Shown here: one piece after another, positions 1 through 13,558 of the stretch
How the letters are laid out: every line of letters starts with the position of its first letter
Numbering within the stretch: position 1 is the first letter of the stretch
Source of the DNA: Leptospira adleri
GTDB lineage: Bacteria > Spirochaetota > Leptospiria > Leptospirales > Leptospiraceae
Length of the DNA stretch: 64,000 nucleotides
Assembly: GCF_002811985.1 (NCBI RefSeq)
Contig: NZ_NPDU01000012.1
Span: forward strand, 1-64,000
Direction of reading: 5' to 3'
Notes under the pieces: generated by a model
Database searches by the model: none
What the model was told of the DNA's origin: nothing
What the model saw: the letters and a program-made list of their open reading frames with translations, nothing else
Program-made: the position numbers and the translations under genes

Positions 1-92
1 AAAAGATCAAAAAGAAAACCTGAGAATCGGACCGATTTTCGCGGGAATAAAAACCAAGGTTGGATCCGATTGAATCAAACCTCGCCTCAATA

Positions 93-1253
93 CTATTTTT
101 TCTTTGTCTTAATTTGGAACGATTGATAATCCACATAGTCGATATCGTTCTTATTCAATCGGATCACGCCGGAAGGAGAATGTAGAATCAACTTATCTCC
201 GATTTGGGTGACGATCGCGCCGGACAATTTTGTTCCATCCGTTTTAACTATCATTTCAAGAATATTGTAGTATTCCTTGATTTTGGCTTCGTCCTTGAGA
301 TTGCTCGCTTGGGCTTCCGATTCGATATGGTCCAGCGCCTGATCCAATTTCGATTCGTGATTTTTTTCAATGTCCATAGAAATCGAAGAAATTACCGGCT
401 CTGCAGAATTAGGATTTTCGACCAGGGCTTTGTCTATTAAACCTTGTTCCACCGAGACCATCGTCTCGACTTCGGCCTTTTCTTGAGGGGACGGGGAAAA
501 TTCTTCCTTTTGAAATTCCGGATTTTCTAATTTTCTTAGTTGTTCGAATTCTTTATCAATGCTTTCATTCTGTTCCATTCTTGTTATAACGAGTTGAATC
601 ATCTCGTCCAAGCTCGGTTTCACATAAGATTCTTCGCCATTTTCTAAAACGACTTCGTTTTTTTCCAAGAATTGAACGAACTCACCGTAAAGTTCCTTAT
701 CCAGAGCTTTGTTATTTTCAATAAGTTCTTTAGGAATTTTGAATGTGATTGCGACCGCGCCTTCGTAAACCTTTACCTTCGGCGGATTGCCGCTAGTAAG
801 TTCGAAAGAAAAAGTCGTTCCTCTGACGCCGGCCACCGCGGTGGGCGTAGTAAGTAGAAAAGAATCTTTTGCTTTGAGTTTGTTCGTTTTAATAAGAAGT
901 TCGCCGGCTTGAACGTAAAGATTTGTATTTGGTTTTCCGGACTTAGAAATCTCTTTCAAAGTAACTTGACTGAAAGATTTGATTCGGATTACGTCGCCTT
1001 TGCCGGTTTGGACGTCGACGGATCCCGATTTGGTTTTGATCGTATCATTCTCTCTGAGAATCAAGCCGGGAGAGGAGTTGATTATTTTGCCTTCTCTTTC
1101 GATTGCGACGTCTCCGTTTTGAAATATGACGATCATTCCCGTTGGCGTTGGATCGTCCTTTAGGAGGAGCGAGGAGATAAATCCGCAGGAAAGCGTACTT
1201 CCCAAAAAGACACACAGAAAAACAAGAAAGTAGAGAGTTCTAATCAGCATCAT
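93..1253 (-). CDS. FecR-domain lipoprotein
   Basis: The 386-residue product begins with a hydrophobic signal segment (about residues 3-20) ending in L-S-C at residues 21-23, a plausible spirochaetal lipobox, so it is probably a lipoprotein lipidated at Cys23. Residues about 40-165 resemble a FecR domain: a segment on negative charge and nucleotide-like 'regulation by gene dosage' is absent, but the pattern of beta strands with I-K-S-F-S-Q and T-P-T-A-V-A-G-V-R-G-T-T-F is typical of periplasmic FecR modules. A Glu/Lys-rich middle (about 200-330) is probably extended or coiled. The C-terminal 60 residues form a small beta-rich unit. In other bacteria FecR proteins relay signals to sigma factors, but no sigma-factor gene is adjacent here, so that role is not implied. 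Leptospires carry many stand-alone FecR lipoproteins. The start is the first of two consecutive ATG codons. Function unknown beyond the domain. Confidence 0.72.
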   Translation of the reverse strand: MMLIRTLYFLVFLCVFLGSTLSCGFISSLLLKDDPTPTGMIVIFQNGDVAIEREGKIINSSPGLILRENDTIKTKSGSVDVQTGKGDVIRIKSFSQVTLKEISKSGKPNTNLYVQAGELLIKTNKLKAKDSFLLTTPTAVAGVRGTTFSFELTSGNPPKVKVYEGAVAITFKIPKELIENNKALDKELYGEFVQFLEKNEVVLENGEESYVKPSLDEMIQLVITRMEQNESIDKEFEQLRKLENPEFQKEEFSPSPQEKAEVETMVSVEQGLIDKALVENPNSAEPVISSISMDIEKNHESKLDQALDHIESEAQASNLKDEAKIKEYYNILEMIVKTDGTKLSGAIVTQIGDKLILHSPSGVIRLNKNDIDYVDYQSFQIKTKKK

Positions 1254-1400
1254 CTTTTCCTAATCGAACATTTTTATCTATATCGATTTCAATTAGGTTA
1301 ACAGACGATGCGCTTATTTTTTTCCAGCTTACTCTATATTTTATTTACAGCGCCTCCCAAAACCTTATTTTATTTTGTCGGAAAGATCAAGCTACAGGGT

Positions 1401-1431
<31 letters not shown>

Positions 1432-1471
1432 ACTTATTTTGGTTGAGTGAAAGTAAAAAAAAGGAATCAAC

Positions 1472-3151
1472 TCAAACACGTTTGCCGAAGGCGGCTTCGT
1501 TTTTGATCTTTTTGCTTCGAAATGCGTTTGGATTTGTTCCGGTGAGTTTCTTAAATTCCATATAAAAAGTGGATTTAGAACTGAAACCGGCTCTGCTTCC
1601 GATTTCCGCGGTGGTTTCTTCAGGATGATCCAAAAGAAGTTTTTTGGATTCTTCGATTCGGTATTGATTGATCAGTGATGGAAAGTTATTTCCGAATTCT
1701 ACGTTAATGATTTCCGAAAGTTGATGCAGACTCAACCCGAGTTCTTTAGCCATATTCTCTTCTTTCAGAGATTTTTGAAGATAAACCTTCTTTTTCTCTA
1801 AAAGATTTTTTATATTTTTTACGATTTCCCCAACGTTAAGTGAGCTTGTTGTTGATTTTCTGATCTGAGAATTTCCGTCTTTTTCCTCGGCGATCACAGC
1901 CGCTTTTCGGTTGAAAAATTCACTCAAAGAAAAACTTACCAAGATGGCGTGAAACGGTAAGAACAAAACCACTCCGAAAACGGAGAAGGAATTGAATGGG
2001 TAAAAATCAAAATGGAAGATCGTTTTATAAGTATCTAAAAATAAGAATGCCGTCCACGAGGCTGTGTAAATGAAACCGATGGAAGAATTCGGACGAAAAA
2101 ACTGATAATGAACTCTTACAAAATAGAAAAGAGAAAGCCCGACCGTAGCGATCAAAAGAAGGATCCGATGTTCATACCAAGACGGAAGCAGCGGGATCAG
2201 AGTATGGAGCGCGCCGAGAGCCCCGGCTATCCAGAAAAACATGGAACGATATACGCGTTGTTCGTTCGACTTGTCGATTGTGAAGAGATAAAGAAAAAGA
2301 AAAATGTGAGATATTCCGAGGAAAAGAAAGTAACTGTGCCGAAAAAGATTATTGGTGTTTCCTGCGATTTGAGCAAACGTCTTTCCGTGCAAAAAATAAA
2401 ACGTTAGAAGAACGGAAATAATATACATCGGTAGCGTGATAAATACGGAATTCTTAAACCGATAGTAACCGAAAAGAGAATAAAAAACCGCGATCGCCAC
2501 GATTCCTATGATCGAATATGGAATGATCGATCTGAGTCTTTTGTGGAGTTCATACTCTTCCAAACCCATGATTCTTATCTGATAATTTATATCTTCGTTG
2601 GAAGAAACATATAGATAAAGGATCCTGTTCTCATTCGCATTCAAATCGATTTTAAAATGGGGGAGGCGAGTTAAAATTCTTTCATCATCCTGAGCATTCA
2701 TATATCCGGAGTCGGCGGATATGAACTTTCCTTGTTTGTCGAAATAACAAAGTTGTGTATCGGGAACGTTCAACCAGGCTAGCATCAAAATTCTACTCTG
2801 AGTTTCGGCGCTCGCATTTTTTACGCTAAATCGGAGCCAATTTCCAAAAGGAGTTCTTTTTACGCGTAACACATTTCCCACGGTCGGGTGCCATTCTAAA
2901 TCTTCCAATCCTGAGATATGTTCCGGTGAACATCCTGCAAATTGCTGACCCCTGTAACGGTATTCCACAAGGGAGCTTATGTTTTTTACGGCTGTGTTCT
3001 CATCTAAAATCACCGAATCGGAGTGTGAAAAGATCGGTGAAACAAAGGGTATCATTAGTAAAACGAAGATCCTTGCTGAAACTTGAAACGTTCTTTGAGC
3101 GCATCTCGTAGAATATCCGATTTTTTGGATGAGATTTTGATAGTATGACAT
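1472..3151 (-). CDS. Membrane-tethered AraC-family regulator (7TM-DISM sensor)
   Basis: The 559-residue protein joins an extracytoplasmic sensor, seven membrane helices and a cytoplasmic DNA-binding domain. Residues about 22-42 are a hydrophobic N-terminal signal or anchor. Residues 50-200 resemble the beta-sandwich 7TMR-DISMED2 ligand domain, including G-N-W-L-R-F-S-V-K-N. Residues 205-415 contain about seven hydrophobic helices (7TMR-DISM_7TM). After a charged linker, residues about 440-550 form an AraC-type double helix-turn-helix (A-K-E-L-G-L-S-L-H-Q-L-S and A-G-F-S-S-K-S-T-F-Y). 7TM-DISM receptors usually end in kinase or cyclase domains; an AraC output implies a transcription factor that acts while held in the membrane. 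It is divergent from the sbtA-porin-hyf-like operon across a 620-bp gap, so it is a candidate regulator of that operon (inference). The ATG start gives a coherent signal segment. Confidence 0.82.
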   Translation of the reverse strand: MSYYQNLIQKIGYSTRCAQRTFQVSARIFVLLMIPFVSPIFSHSDSVILDENTAVKNISSLVEYRYRGQQFAGCSPEHISGLEDLEWHPTVGNVLRVKRTPFGNWLRFSVKNASAETQSRILMLAWLNVPDTQLCYFDKQGKFISADSGYMNAQDDERILTRLPHFKIDLNANENRILYLYVSSNEDINYQIRIMGLEEYELHKRLRSIIPYSIIGIVAIAVFYSLFGYYRFKNSVFITLPMYIISVLLTFYFLHGKTFAQIAGNTNNLFRHSYFLFLGISHIFLFLYLFTIDKSNEQRVYRSMFFWIAGALGALHTLIPLLPSWYEHRILLLIATVGLSLFYFVRVHYQFFRPNSSIGFIYTASWTAFLFLDTYKTIFHFDFYPFNSFSVFGVVLFLPFHAILVSFSLSEFFNRKAAVIAEEKDGNSQIRKSTTSSLNVGEIVKNIKNLLEKKKVYLQKSLKEENMAKELGLSLHQLSEIINVEFGNNFPSLINQYRIEESKKLLLDHPEETTAEIGSRAGFSSKSTFYMEFKKLTGTNPNAFRSKKIKNEAAFGKRV

Positions 3152-3771
<620 letters not shown>

Positions 3772-4740
3772 ATGGACATGCACGCAATATTAGAGAATGT
3801 GCTGAACCCGCCAGTCTTGTTCTTCTTCCTCGGTATGGGAGTTGTCGTTTTTAAATCGGATCTGGTGATTCCGGATTCTTTGTCTAAATTCTTTTCGATG
3901 TATTTGCTTTTCGCCATCGGTTTCAAGGGCGGACACGAATTATCCAGAACTGCTTTTAGCCAAGAGCATCTATTTACCCTAATCGCTTGTTCGGTTATGG
4001 CAACGTTAGTTCCGATCTACGCATACTTTGTGTTGAAGATCAAGTTGGACAAACACAACGCTGCGGCTTTGGCCGGCTCCTTCGGTTCTATCAGTGCGGT
4101 GACGTTCGTAACTGCCGGCGCCTTCTTGCACAACATAGGTGTCGAATACGGCGGTTTTATCGTAGCCGGTATGGCTTTGATGGAATCACCGGCGATCGTG
4201 ATCGCGGTTGTTTTGGATCGTCTTAACAAAAACAAAGCGAACGGCGGTGGAGCTATTAACTGGAAAGCCCTTTTGCACGAAGCGCTTTTTGGTTCTTCCA
4301 TTTATCTTTTAGTCGGCGCCCTGATCGTTGGTTACGTAACCGGCGACTCCGGTTGGAAAGCTGAAAAGCCTTTCGCGGACGATCTTTTCAAAGGGATTTT
4401 AACTTTCTTCCTTTTGGATATGGGGATTTCGGCAGCAAGAAGATTCAAAGAACTCACGCACGTCGGTGTTTTCTTAATCGTGGCTGCGATCGGTTTGATG
4501 GTTCTGAACGCGGGTCTCGGCTTGCTTCTTACAAAAATCATCGGTATGCCGGTCGGCGACGCTTTGATGTTTGTCGTTCTTTGTGCTTCCGCTTCTTATA
4601 TCGCGGTTCCCGCGGCGATGAAAGATATGATCCCGGAGGCCAACCCGAGCGTTTATCTCACGGTCGCGCTATCCATCGTATTCCCGATCAACATCATCTT
4701 CGGGATTCCATTCTACTATTACTTAGTTACAAACCTCTAA
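3772..4740 (+). CDS. sbtA: SbtA-family sodium-dependent bicarbonate transporter
   Basis: The 322-residue integral membrane protein has about ten hydrophobic helices in two halves, the size and layout of the Sbt_1 family. The segment L-L-F-A-I-G-F-K-G-G-H-E-L near residues 44-57 is a family hallmark, and a related segment (D-M-G-I-S-A-A-R-R-F) occurs in the second half near residue 217. SbtA proteins import HCO3- with Na+; cyanobacterial members raise internal bicarbonate, and many non-photosynthetic bacteria carry homologues. The usual PII-like partner gene sbtB is not adjacent. The gene is followed after 164 bp (with two strong hairpins) by an outer-membrane porin and then the hydrogenase-4-like complex, all co-directional, suggesting one functional unit. 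The ATG has a GGAG site that overlaps a palindrome. A second in-frame ATG lies two codons later. Confidence 0.87.
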   Translation: MDMHAILENVLNPPVLFFFLGMGVVVFKSDLVIPDSLSKFFSMYLLFAIGFKGGHELSRTAFSQEHLFTLIACSVMATLVPIYAYFVLKIKLDKHNAAALAGSFGSISAVTFVTAGAFLHNIGVEYGGFIVAGMALMESPAIVIAVVLDRLNKNKANGGGAINWKALLHEALFGSSIYLLVGALIVGYVTGDSGWKAEKPFADDLFKGILTFFLLDMGISAARRFKELTHVGVFLIVAAIGLMVLNAGLGLLLTKIIGMPVGDALMFVVLCASASYIAVPAAMKDMIPEANPSVYLTVALSIVFPINIIFGIPFYYYLVTNL

Positions 4741-4752
4741 GAGGGGAATTTG

Positions 4753-4850
4753 ATCTCGACGAAGGAATCAATTGTTATGAACTTCGTCGAGATAAGGTCA
4801 GGTAATTCGCTTTGTTTGAAGAATGGAGCCTGTTTCAACCGGCTCTATTC
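4753..4850 (+). promoter_or_regulatory. Two strong hairpins in the sbtA-porin spacer
   Basis: Hairpin one has a perfect 12-bp stem (4753-4764 with 4782-4793, ATCTCGACGAAG/CTTCGTCGAGAT) and a 17-nt loop. Hairpin two has a 10-bp stem with one G-U pair (4821-4830 with 4841-4850) and a 10-nt loop. Neither is followed by a U-tract, so they are unlikely to be full intrinsic terminators. Position inside a probable operon suggests mRNA processing or stabilisation, a partial or factor-dependent terminator, or an operator. Confidence 0.5.
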
Positions 4851-4904
4851 GAAACTTTGAATATTAAAAATCCTTTCTAAATAAAAAAAAGAAGAGTAAT
4901 CAAA

Positions 4905-6866
<1,962 letters not shown>

Positions 6867-6889
6867 AAAAAAGGAGACCTTATCAGCCG

Positions 6890-8611
<1,722 letters not shown>

Positions 8612-9481
8612 TTCGAATTATTTCGTTTATCACGCTTCCGTTTTTATGCGGAGGGATCGTTATGAAAATTCGATCCTATGCTCAAGGTAGGGTCGGAGCT
8701 CCGGTTCTTCAGATCTTTTACGATACGTTGAGAATGCTAAGAAAGAAGCCCGTAGACGGCCCGTTTTCGGGATTTTTTACGGAAGCGTCTCCTTTGATCG
8801 CGTGCCTTTCCGGAATCGTAGTGTGGAGTTTGGCGAGTTTTGAATGGGGATCCTATCTTCTGATTCCATTTCTGATCGGAATCATGAGGTTCGCACTCCT
8901 TGCTTACTCGGTGGAAAACGGAACCTCCTTCGCCGGTATGGGCGCCGCTAGAGAAGTGATCTTATACGTTTTCTGCGAACCGATCATGATTTTAGTCATA
9001 GTCGTTTTCGAATCTCATCTCGTATTCAACGCGAGTTTCGCGAGTCTTGCGTTCGGCGGTCTCTTTCTTTTGGGAACTTCTTTGGTTATTCTAGCCGAGC
9101 TCGCCAAACCGCCGTTTGACGATCCTAGAACGCATCTCGAGTTGACGATGGTTCATGAGGCGATGTTATTGGAAGCGTCCGGAAGCAGAAGGGCTTTCTT
9201 TGAACTCGCTCAGCAGCTCAAAACAAGTTCCTTATTTTTGTTTGTAGCGAAGATGGGAGTTTATCACGGAGAATTCTTTTTAAACAAATCGATTCCTTCT
9301 TTTTGGCTGGATTCCGTGGCGATTCTCGGAGCGCTTCTAGTTTCTGTTTGTGTCGGTTATATCGAAGCGAACAGCACAAGAAGAAAGTGGCTCTGGATTC
9401 CGGAACTTCTCGGGCTAAACTTTATCTTTATGCTATTTTTAGGCATTCTTCTTAAGTTAGGATGATCCTAAGGGAAATATT

Positions 9482-10102
9482 ATGGGCACAGAATTCAGTT
9501 ATTTAATTCTTCTCTTACTCGGCGTCGTTATCTTACTCGAGAATCGTCTAAAACGACTCGTACTCCTATTGGCTTTTCAGAGTGTGTTTCTTCTTGTGCC
9601 GCTTTTTGAAGACAGCGGTTACGAAACTCACAGTTTGTTTTTAGCGGGGATGATCGTTCTTTTCAAAGTCATATTGACCCCTCTGATTCTTTTTTGGACC
9701 GCGAGAAGAACAAACTCCGTAGAATCCACTTTTCCAAGAGTCGGATATATTCCAACGTTCGCCCTACTTTTGGTCGGGGCGCTCGTCGGATTTATTATAT
9801 TAGGTTTTACTAAATTTCGTTTCGGTGAAGTGAATCAGATGTCCTTCCTCTACACGTTTTTGGTTTTATATTTGGGAATGGTGGGTTTTGTGGTTCGCCG
9901 TCACTGGGTCGGGGTTATCGCTTCTTTCGCGGTTTTTGAAAACGGAACCTTCTTGTTGACGCAAATCCTAAGAACTAACCTTCCGTTAGGAATCGAATTC
10001 GGTTCATTCTTAGACGCGGTGTTTATCATCGGAGCGGCGGCGACGTTGCGTATCAGCATGGAAGGTTCTTCCTCTCATGAAAAAGAAGAGGTGTCGGCAT
10101 GA
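9482..10102 (+). CDS. HyfE-like membrane subunit
   Basis: The 206-residue protein has about six hydrophobic helices and resembles hydrogenase-4 component E: an N-terminal L-L-G-V-V-I-L-L-E-N-R-L-K-R-L segment, a central I-V-L-F-K-V-I-L-T-P segment and a C-terminal helix F-E-N-G-T-F-L-L-T. HyfE is a small membrane subunit whose C-terminal half is NuoK-like and contributes to ion translocation. It lies 16 bp after the HyfC-like gene and overlaps the next gene by 4 bp (ATGA at 10099). Confidence 0.78.
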   Translation: MGTEFSYLILLLLGVVILLENRLKRLVLLLAFQSVFLLVPLFEDSGYETHSLFLAGMIVLFKVILTPLILFWTARRTNSVESTFPRVGYIPTFALLLVGALVGFIILGFTKFRFGEVNQMSFLYTFLVLYLGMVGFVVRRHWVGVIASFAVFENGTFLLTQILRTNLPLGIEFGSFLDAVFIIGAAATLRISMEGSSSHEKEEVSA

Positions 10103-11307
10103 ATCTTCTCGTTTTAAACGGAATCGCAGTAACGGTTCTTTTTTTGATTCTTCTCGCTTATATTCTCGCTCCCACAAAGGGACAGAGACAGATTATGATG
10201 TGGTCTTTCTTAATGATTCTTTGCGTCGGCCTTACGTTTGCCGCGTGGAATTTGGAAGGATTCGGATTACAATGGGTTTTGATCGAGGCGACCACCTTTA
10301 CGGGCGCGCTACTGGTTTCTTCCAGTAGAACCGCAAAGTCTTTTCCGATCGCGTGGAAATTTCTTTTGATCAACTCTTTCGGTTTGGGGATCGCCTTCCT
10401 CGGAATTATAATCGTGACTGCAACGTTACACGGCATTGATCATCCGGTTGAGGTTTTAGCCGGAAAACTTTCCGAACATCCGGAAAACCTTTGGATCGAG
10501 ATCGGTCTCTGGTTGGCGATCTTCGGATATTCCGCGAAACTCGGTCTTTTTCCGAATCACGTTTGGGTTGTGGACACTTACGGGGAAAGCCCGAGTCAAA
10601 TTTCGGCCTTAATCGCTGCCTTCGTTCCGGTTGCAGTAAGTTATGCGCTTCGCCCGTTCATTCATATGGACCATCAACTCTATCCGACTACGTTCAGCGC
10701 TTCGGACGGACTTTTGATCCTTGGAGTGATTACGATGTTGCAAAGTATAGTCGCACTCTATCAAAGAAACGATTTGAGAATGATGACCGCAAAGGTTGCA
10801 TTGTTTCACAGCGGCGCGCTTGGAATTTTTCTCTGGATGGATCTTCCGGATTCGACTTTTAACTTCGTGATGGCCGGCAACATCGTTTTGAAATCCTTTC
10901 TTTTTCTTACGATGGGAATCGTGAGAATGGACGCCGGAAAAAGAGAACTAAGCAAAATTTTTCATCTGGACTCCATAAACAAGAAGGCTTTATCCCTTTA
11001 CATGGCTTCCTTGTTCTTGGCTTTTGTTCTTCCCGGTTCTCCGATTTTCGTGAACGACTTGTTGCTTCTGAAGGCGGGATGGGCACAAGGTCAGTGGTTC
11101 GTAATCACTGTTCCGGTTTTGGGTCTAGTCTTTTTCGGGGTTTTATTATACAAAACTGTTCCTCTTTTTAACTTAGAAGACCGTCCTTTCGTGAAAGAGT
11201 TTGCGACAACGTTGCAGATTCGTTTAACAAATTCCCTTCTTCTCTTTCTTATGGTGTTGGGAATCGGTATCTGGGGTTTTTATCACTTACTCCAAGGAGA
11301 ATTTTGA
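10099..11307 (+). CDS. HyfF-like proton-conducting antiporter subunit
   Basis: The 402-residue protein has about 12 helices and is a second proton_antipo_M family member, shorter than the HyfB-like subunit, as is HyfF relative to HyfB. Visible hallmarks are L-I-E-A-T-T-F-T-G-A (glutamate near residue 62), G-Y-S-A-K-L-G-L-F-P-N-H-V-W-V-V-D-T-Y (about residues 143-161, containing the channel lysine) and A-K-V-A-L-F-H-S-G-A-L-G (near residue 235). With two antiporter-like subunits plus HyfE, the membrane arm should have ion-translocating capacity. It overlaps the HyfE-like gene by 4 bp, and the next gene starts immediately after its TGA, so translation is probably coupled. Confidence 0.83.
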   Translation: MNLLVLNGIAVTVLFLILLAYILAPTKGQRQIMMWSFLMILCVGLTFAAWNLEGFGLQWVLIEATTFTGALLVSSSRTAKSFPIAWKFLLINSFGLGIAFLGIIIVTATLHGIDHPVEVLAGKLSEHPENLWIEIGLWLAIFGYSAKLGLFPNHVWVVDTYGESPSQISALIAAFVPVAVSYALRPFIHMDHQLYPTTFSASDGLLILGVITMLQSIVALYQRNDLRMMTAKVALFHSGALGIFLWMDLPDSTFNFVMAGNIVLKSFLFLTMGIVRMDAGKRELSKIFHLDSINKKALSLYMASLFLAFVLPGSPIFVNDLLLLKAGWAQGQWFVITVPVLGLVFFGVLLYKTVPLFNLEDRPFVKEFATTLQIRLTNSLLLFLMVLGIGIWGFYHLLQGEF

Positions 11308-12720
11308 ATGCGCACCGTAACGGGCTTATATCCGAAGAAGGGTAAAAAAGGCTACAACCGCTTCTGGCTGACTAACTCAGGAGTGGAACACGAAGTTATA
11401 GAATATTCCGAAAAAGAAGTCTACGAGGATTCGATCAACCCGATTTCGATGCTCAGGCATTCTCTCGGAACGGACCAAGGAGAAGAGGATTATTCCTCTT
11501 ACGATTTCGAAAAATATCTTGTTGCGGATCGTAAGACCGACGTTGAAAAATTCATAACTAAAAAAGGCATTAAGGATTTAGTATATAAGGGATTGAAAGT
11601 GCCGATTCCCGCGAGTCATTATTCGCACGCGGTAGGTCCGATCCACGCAGGTGTGATCGAACCTGGACATTTCCGTTTTATCGTAAAAGGCGAAGAGATT
11701 CGAAATTTAGACATTCGTCTCGGTTTTCAAAAACGAGGATTGATTGAGCTGATCAAAGGCAAAGGACCGAAAGATTCTTCGCCTTACGCCGAAGCGATTT
11801 CCGGCGACAGTACCGTCGCTTACGGAATCGCGTTTTCAAGAATCTTTGAAGAAGCCTTGAAGATCAACGTTCCGCAAGAATTGGATTTTGCGAGACTGGT
11901 TCTTCTCGAGTTGGAAAGAATCGCGACCCATATTGGAGATATCGGCGCCATCGCAGGAGACATCGGTTATTATCCTTTGCAAGGCGTGTGTTCGTTACAA
12001 AGAGGAGTGCCACTCGGAGTGATGGAAGCTCTTACGGGAAATCGTTTCGGAAGAGGCGCCTTGGCGCCTGGGAAGGTCTCGTTTAGAAAAGGACTCACTT
12101 CGGAAAAACTGAATGAACTTGCTGGAAGAATCCGATCCGTAACTGCGGATGTTGCCAGTCATTTTGAAAGAGCCGTTGGAGCTTCCACAAACAGGGAAAG
12201 ACTTCAGTCTTGCGGAGTTATCCGTCAAAAACAAGTAAGACACTTAGGTTTTGTGGGAATGGCTGAAAAGTGCACGGGATTAAATCGTGATCTTCGTCAT
12301 TTAGAAAAGGCTTATACGTTTGCGGGATCGATTTCTTTGGACCTCAATCGGGATCAGATGAGAGGCGACGCTTGGGCGAGATTCTACTTACGTTACGAAG
12401 AATTAAAAAATAGCGGGAAGTGGCTCGTACAGGCGATTCCGAAGCTGATATCGGCGCTCGACCCGAAAATCGAAAAGGTAGGTTCCTCGAAGGCTGCGGT
12501 TAAAAAAGGAACTTATTTTTCTGCGGTGGAAGGATGGCGCGGTCCCGTCTTGGTTTCTTTGGATTTGGATGCGGACGGCGCGATAGAAGAGGCATATATC
12601 AGAGATCCTTCTGTTTTTAACTGGCACGCTTTGGAATTGGCGGTTAGAGGAGAATACATCGGAGATTTTCCTTTAAACAATAAGTCCTTTAACCTGAGTT
12701 ATGTAGGAGTGGACCTATGA
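11308..12720 (+). CDS. HyfG/NuoD-like large subunit lacking the NiFe-binding cysteines
   Basis: The 470-residue soluble protein aligns by eye with the large subunit of group-4 hydrogenases and NuoD: G-P-I-H-A-G-V-I-E-P-G-H-F-R-F (110-124), F-Q-K-R-G-L-I-E-L-I (140-149), and L-L-E-L-E-R-I-A-T-H (199-208). In real hydrogenases an R-x-C-G-x-C motif follows the R-G segment and a D-P-C-x-x-C motif lies near the C-terminus. Here these positions read E-A-I-S-G-D-S-T-V (162-170) and D-P-S-V-F-N-W-H (433-440), so all four NiFe ligands are missing. The protein therefore cannot assemble a NiFe centre and belongs with hydrogenase-related (Ehr-type) or complex-I-like subunits. An N-terminal about 90-residue extension may correspond to a degenerate HyfG N-terminal (NuoC-like) region. 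It abuts the HyfF-like gene and shares ATGA with the next. Confidence 0.82.
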   Translation: MRTVTGLYPKKGKKGYNRFWLTNSGVEHEVIEYSEKEVYEDSINPISMLRHSLGTDQGEEDYSSYDFEKYLVADRKTDVEKFITKKGIKDLVYKGLKVPIPASHYSHAVGPIHAGVIEPGHFRFIVKGEEIRNLDIRLGFQKRGLIELIKGKGPKDSSPYAEAISGDSTVAYGIAFSRIFEEALKINVPQELDFARLVLLELERIATHIGDIGAIAGDIGYYPLQGVCSLQRGVPLGVMEALTGNRFGRGALAPGKVSFRKGLTSEKLNELAGRIRSVTADVASHFERAVGASTNRERLQSCGVIRQKQVRHLGFVGMAEKCTGLNRDLRHLEKAYTFAGSISLDLNRDQMRGDAWARFYLRYEELKNSGKWLVQAIPKLISALDPKIEKVGSSKAAVKKGTYFSAVEGWRGPVLVSLDLDADGAIEEAYIRDPSVFNWHALELAVRGEYIGDFPLNNKSFNLSYVGVDL

Positions 12721-13538
12721 AAGTTATATTCGAAATATTGAACATACTTCGTCCCGCAAAGACGATGAACTACAAAAAAGTCTCGCCGATCAATTCGAAC
12801 GCGAGGGGAATTCCGGTACCCGTCCTTGGTCCGAACGAATCCTGTCTTTCCTGTAAATCTTGCGAGCAAGTATGTCCGACTCATTCGCTTAAGGTTTTAT
12901 CTAAGGACCAGATCCGTTTTGATTACGGGGCTTGCCTGCAATGCGGTAGATGTTCCGAAGCCTGCTCGGATGGAAAAATTATCGACTCCGGTTTTGTGCA
13001 CGTCTACTCTACGGATCGTGAAGCGTTGCAAGTAACTTATACGAACGGGATCCCCGAAGAACGGGCGGAAATTATCGGCGAAGAAGTAAAACAATTCCGT
13101 AAGGCGACAAAGAATACCGGATTTCAATTCAGAGAAGTCGCCGCAAGCGGAAACAATACCACGGAAGCGGAAATTAACGCCAGCTTCAACGCGCTTTTTG
13201 ACAGCGAAGCGAGTATGGTACGAGTTGTCGCGTCCCCTAAACATGCAGACGCGCTCGTTTATTCCGGGCCGGTAGGTCCGAATATGGAAGGCCCGCTTGA
13301 CACCGCTTGGGAAACGATGCCTTCTCCGAAAGCTCTGGTTGCCTGCGGATCGGAAGCGGTTTCCGGAGGATTATTCAAACTAGGAAAACTTCCTAAAGAA
13401 CCGGACCTATTTATTGGGGGCGATCCTCCGCGACCGGATGTGATCGTATCCGCATTCCGTTATCTAATGGGAACTAGAGAATTTTCGTTTCGAGCGGAAT
13501 TGATAAAATTTGTACAGGGTTTAAGAGAGAGTAAATAA
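12717..13538 (+). CDS. HyfH-HyfI-like fusion: ferredoxin domain plus NuoB-like domain without cluster ligands
   Basis: This 273-residue protein fuses two modules that are separate subunits in Hyf/Hyc. Residues 43-83 hold two intact [4Fe-4S] motifs (C43, C46, C49, C53 and C73, C76, C79, C83), as in HyfH/NuoI. Residues about 135-255 follow HyfI/HycG (NuoB-like): V-V-A-S-P-K-H-A-D-A-L-V-Y-S-G, then V-A-C-G-S-E-A-V-S-G-G and G-G-D-P-P-R-P-D. However, the first cysteine pair of the proximal cluster (normally G-C-N-x-C) reads S-G-N-N-T-T (144-149), and the final G-C-P-P reads G-D-P-P (235-238); only C210 remains. The N2-equivalent cluster should be absent. The gene overlaps the HyfG-like gene by 4 bp and ends the operon. 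Confidence 0.82.
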   Translation: MKVIFEILNILRPAKTMNYKKVSPINSNARGIPVPVLGPNESCLSCKSCEQVCPTHSLKVLSKDQIRFDYGACLQCGRCSEACSDGKIIDSGFVHVYSTDREALQVTYTNGIPEERAEIIGEEVKQFRKATKNTGFQFREVAASGNNTTEAEINASFNALFDSEASMVRVVASPKHADALVYSGPVGPNMEGPLDTAWETMPSPKALVACGSEAVSGGLFKLGKLPKEPDLFIGGDPPRPDVIVSAFRYLMGTREFSFRAELIKFVQGLRESK

Positions 13539-13558
13539 CTCGAAAGGATTTTAAAAAA

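Noticed and set aside
4821..4850. Intrinsic terminator separating sbtA from the porin gene
   Set aside because: A strong stem is present, but no U-tract follows, so I list it as a regulatory hairpin instead.
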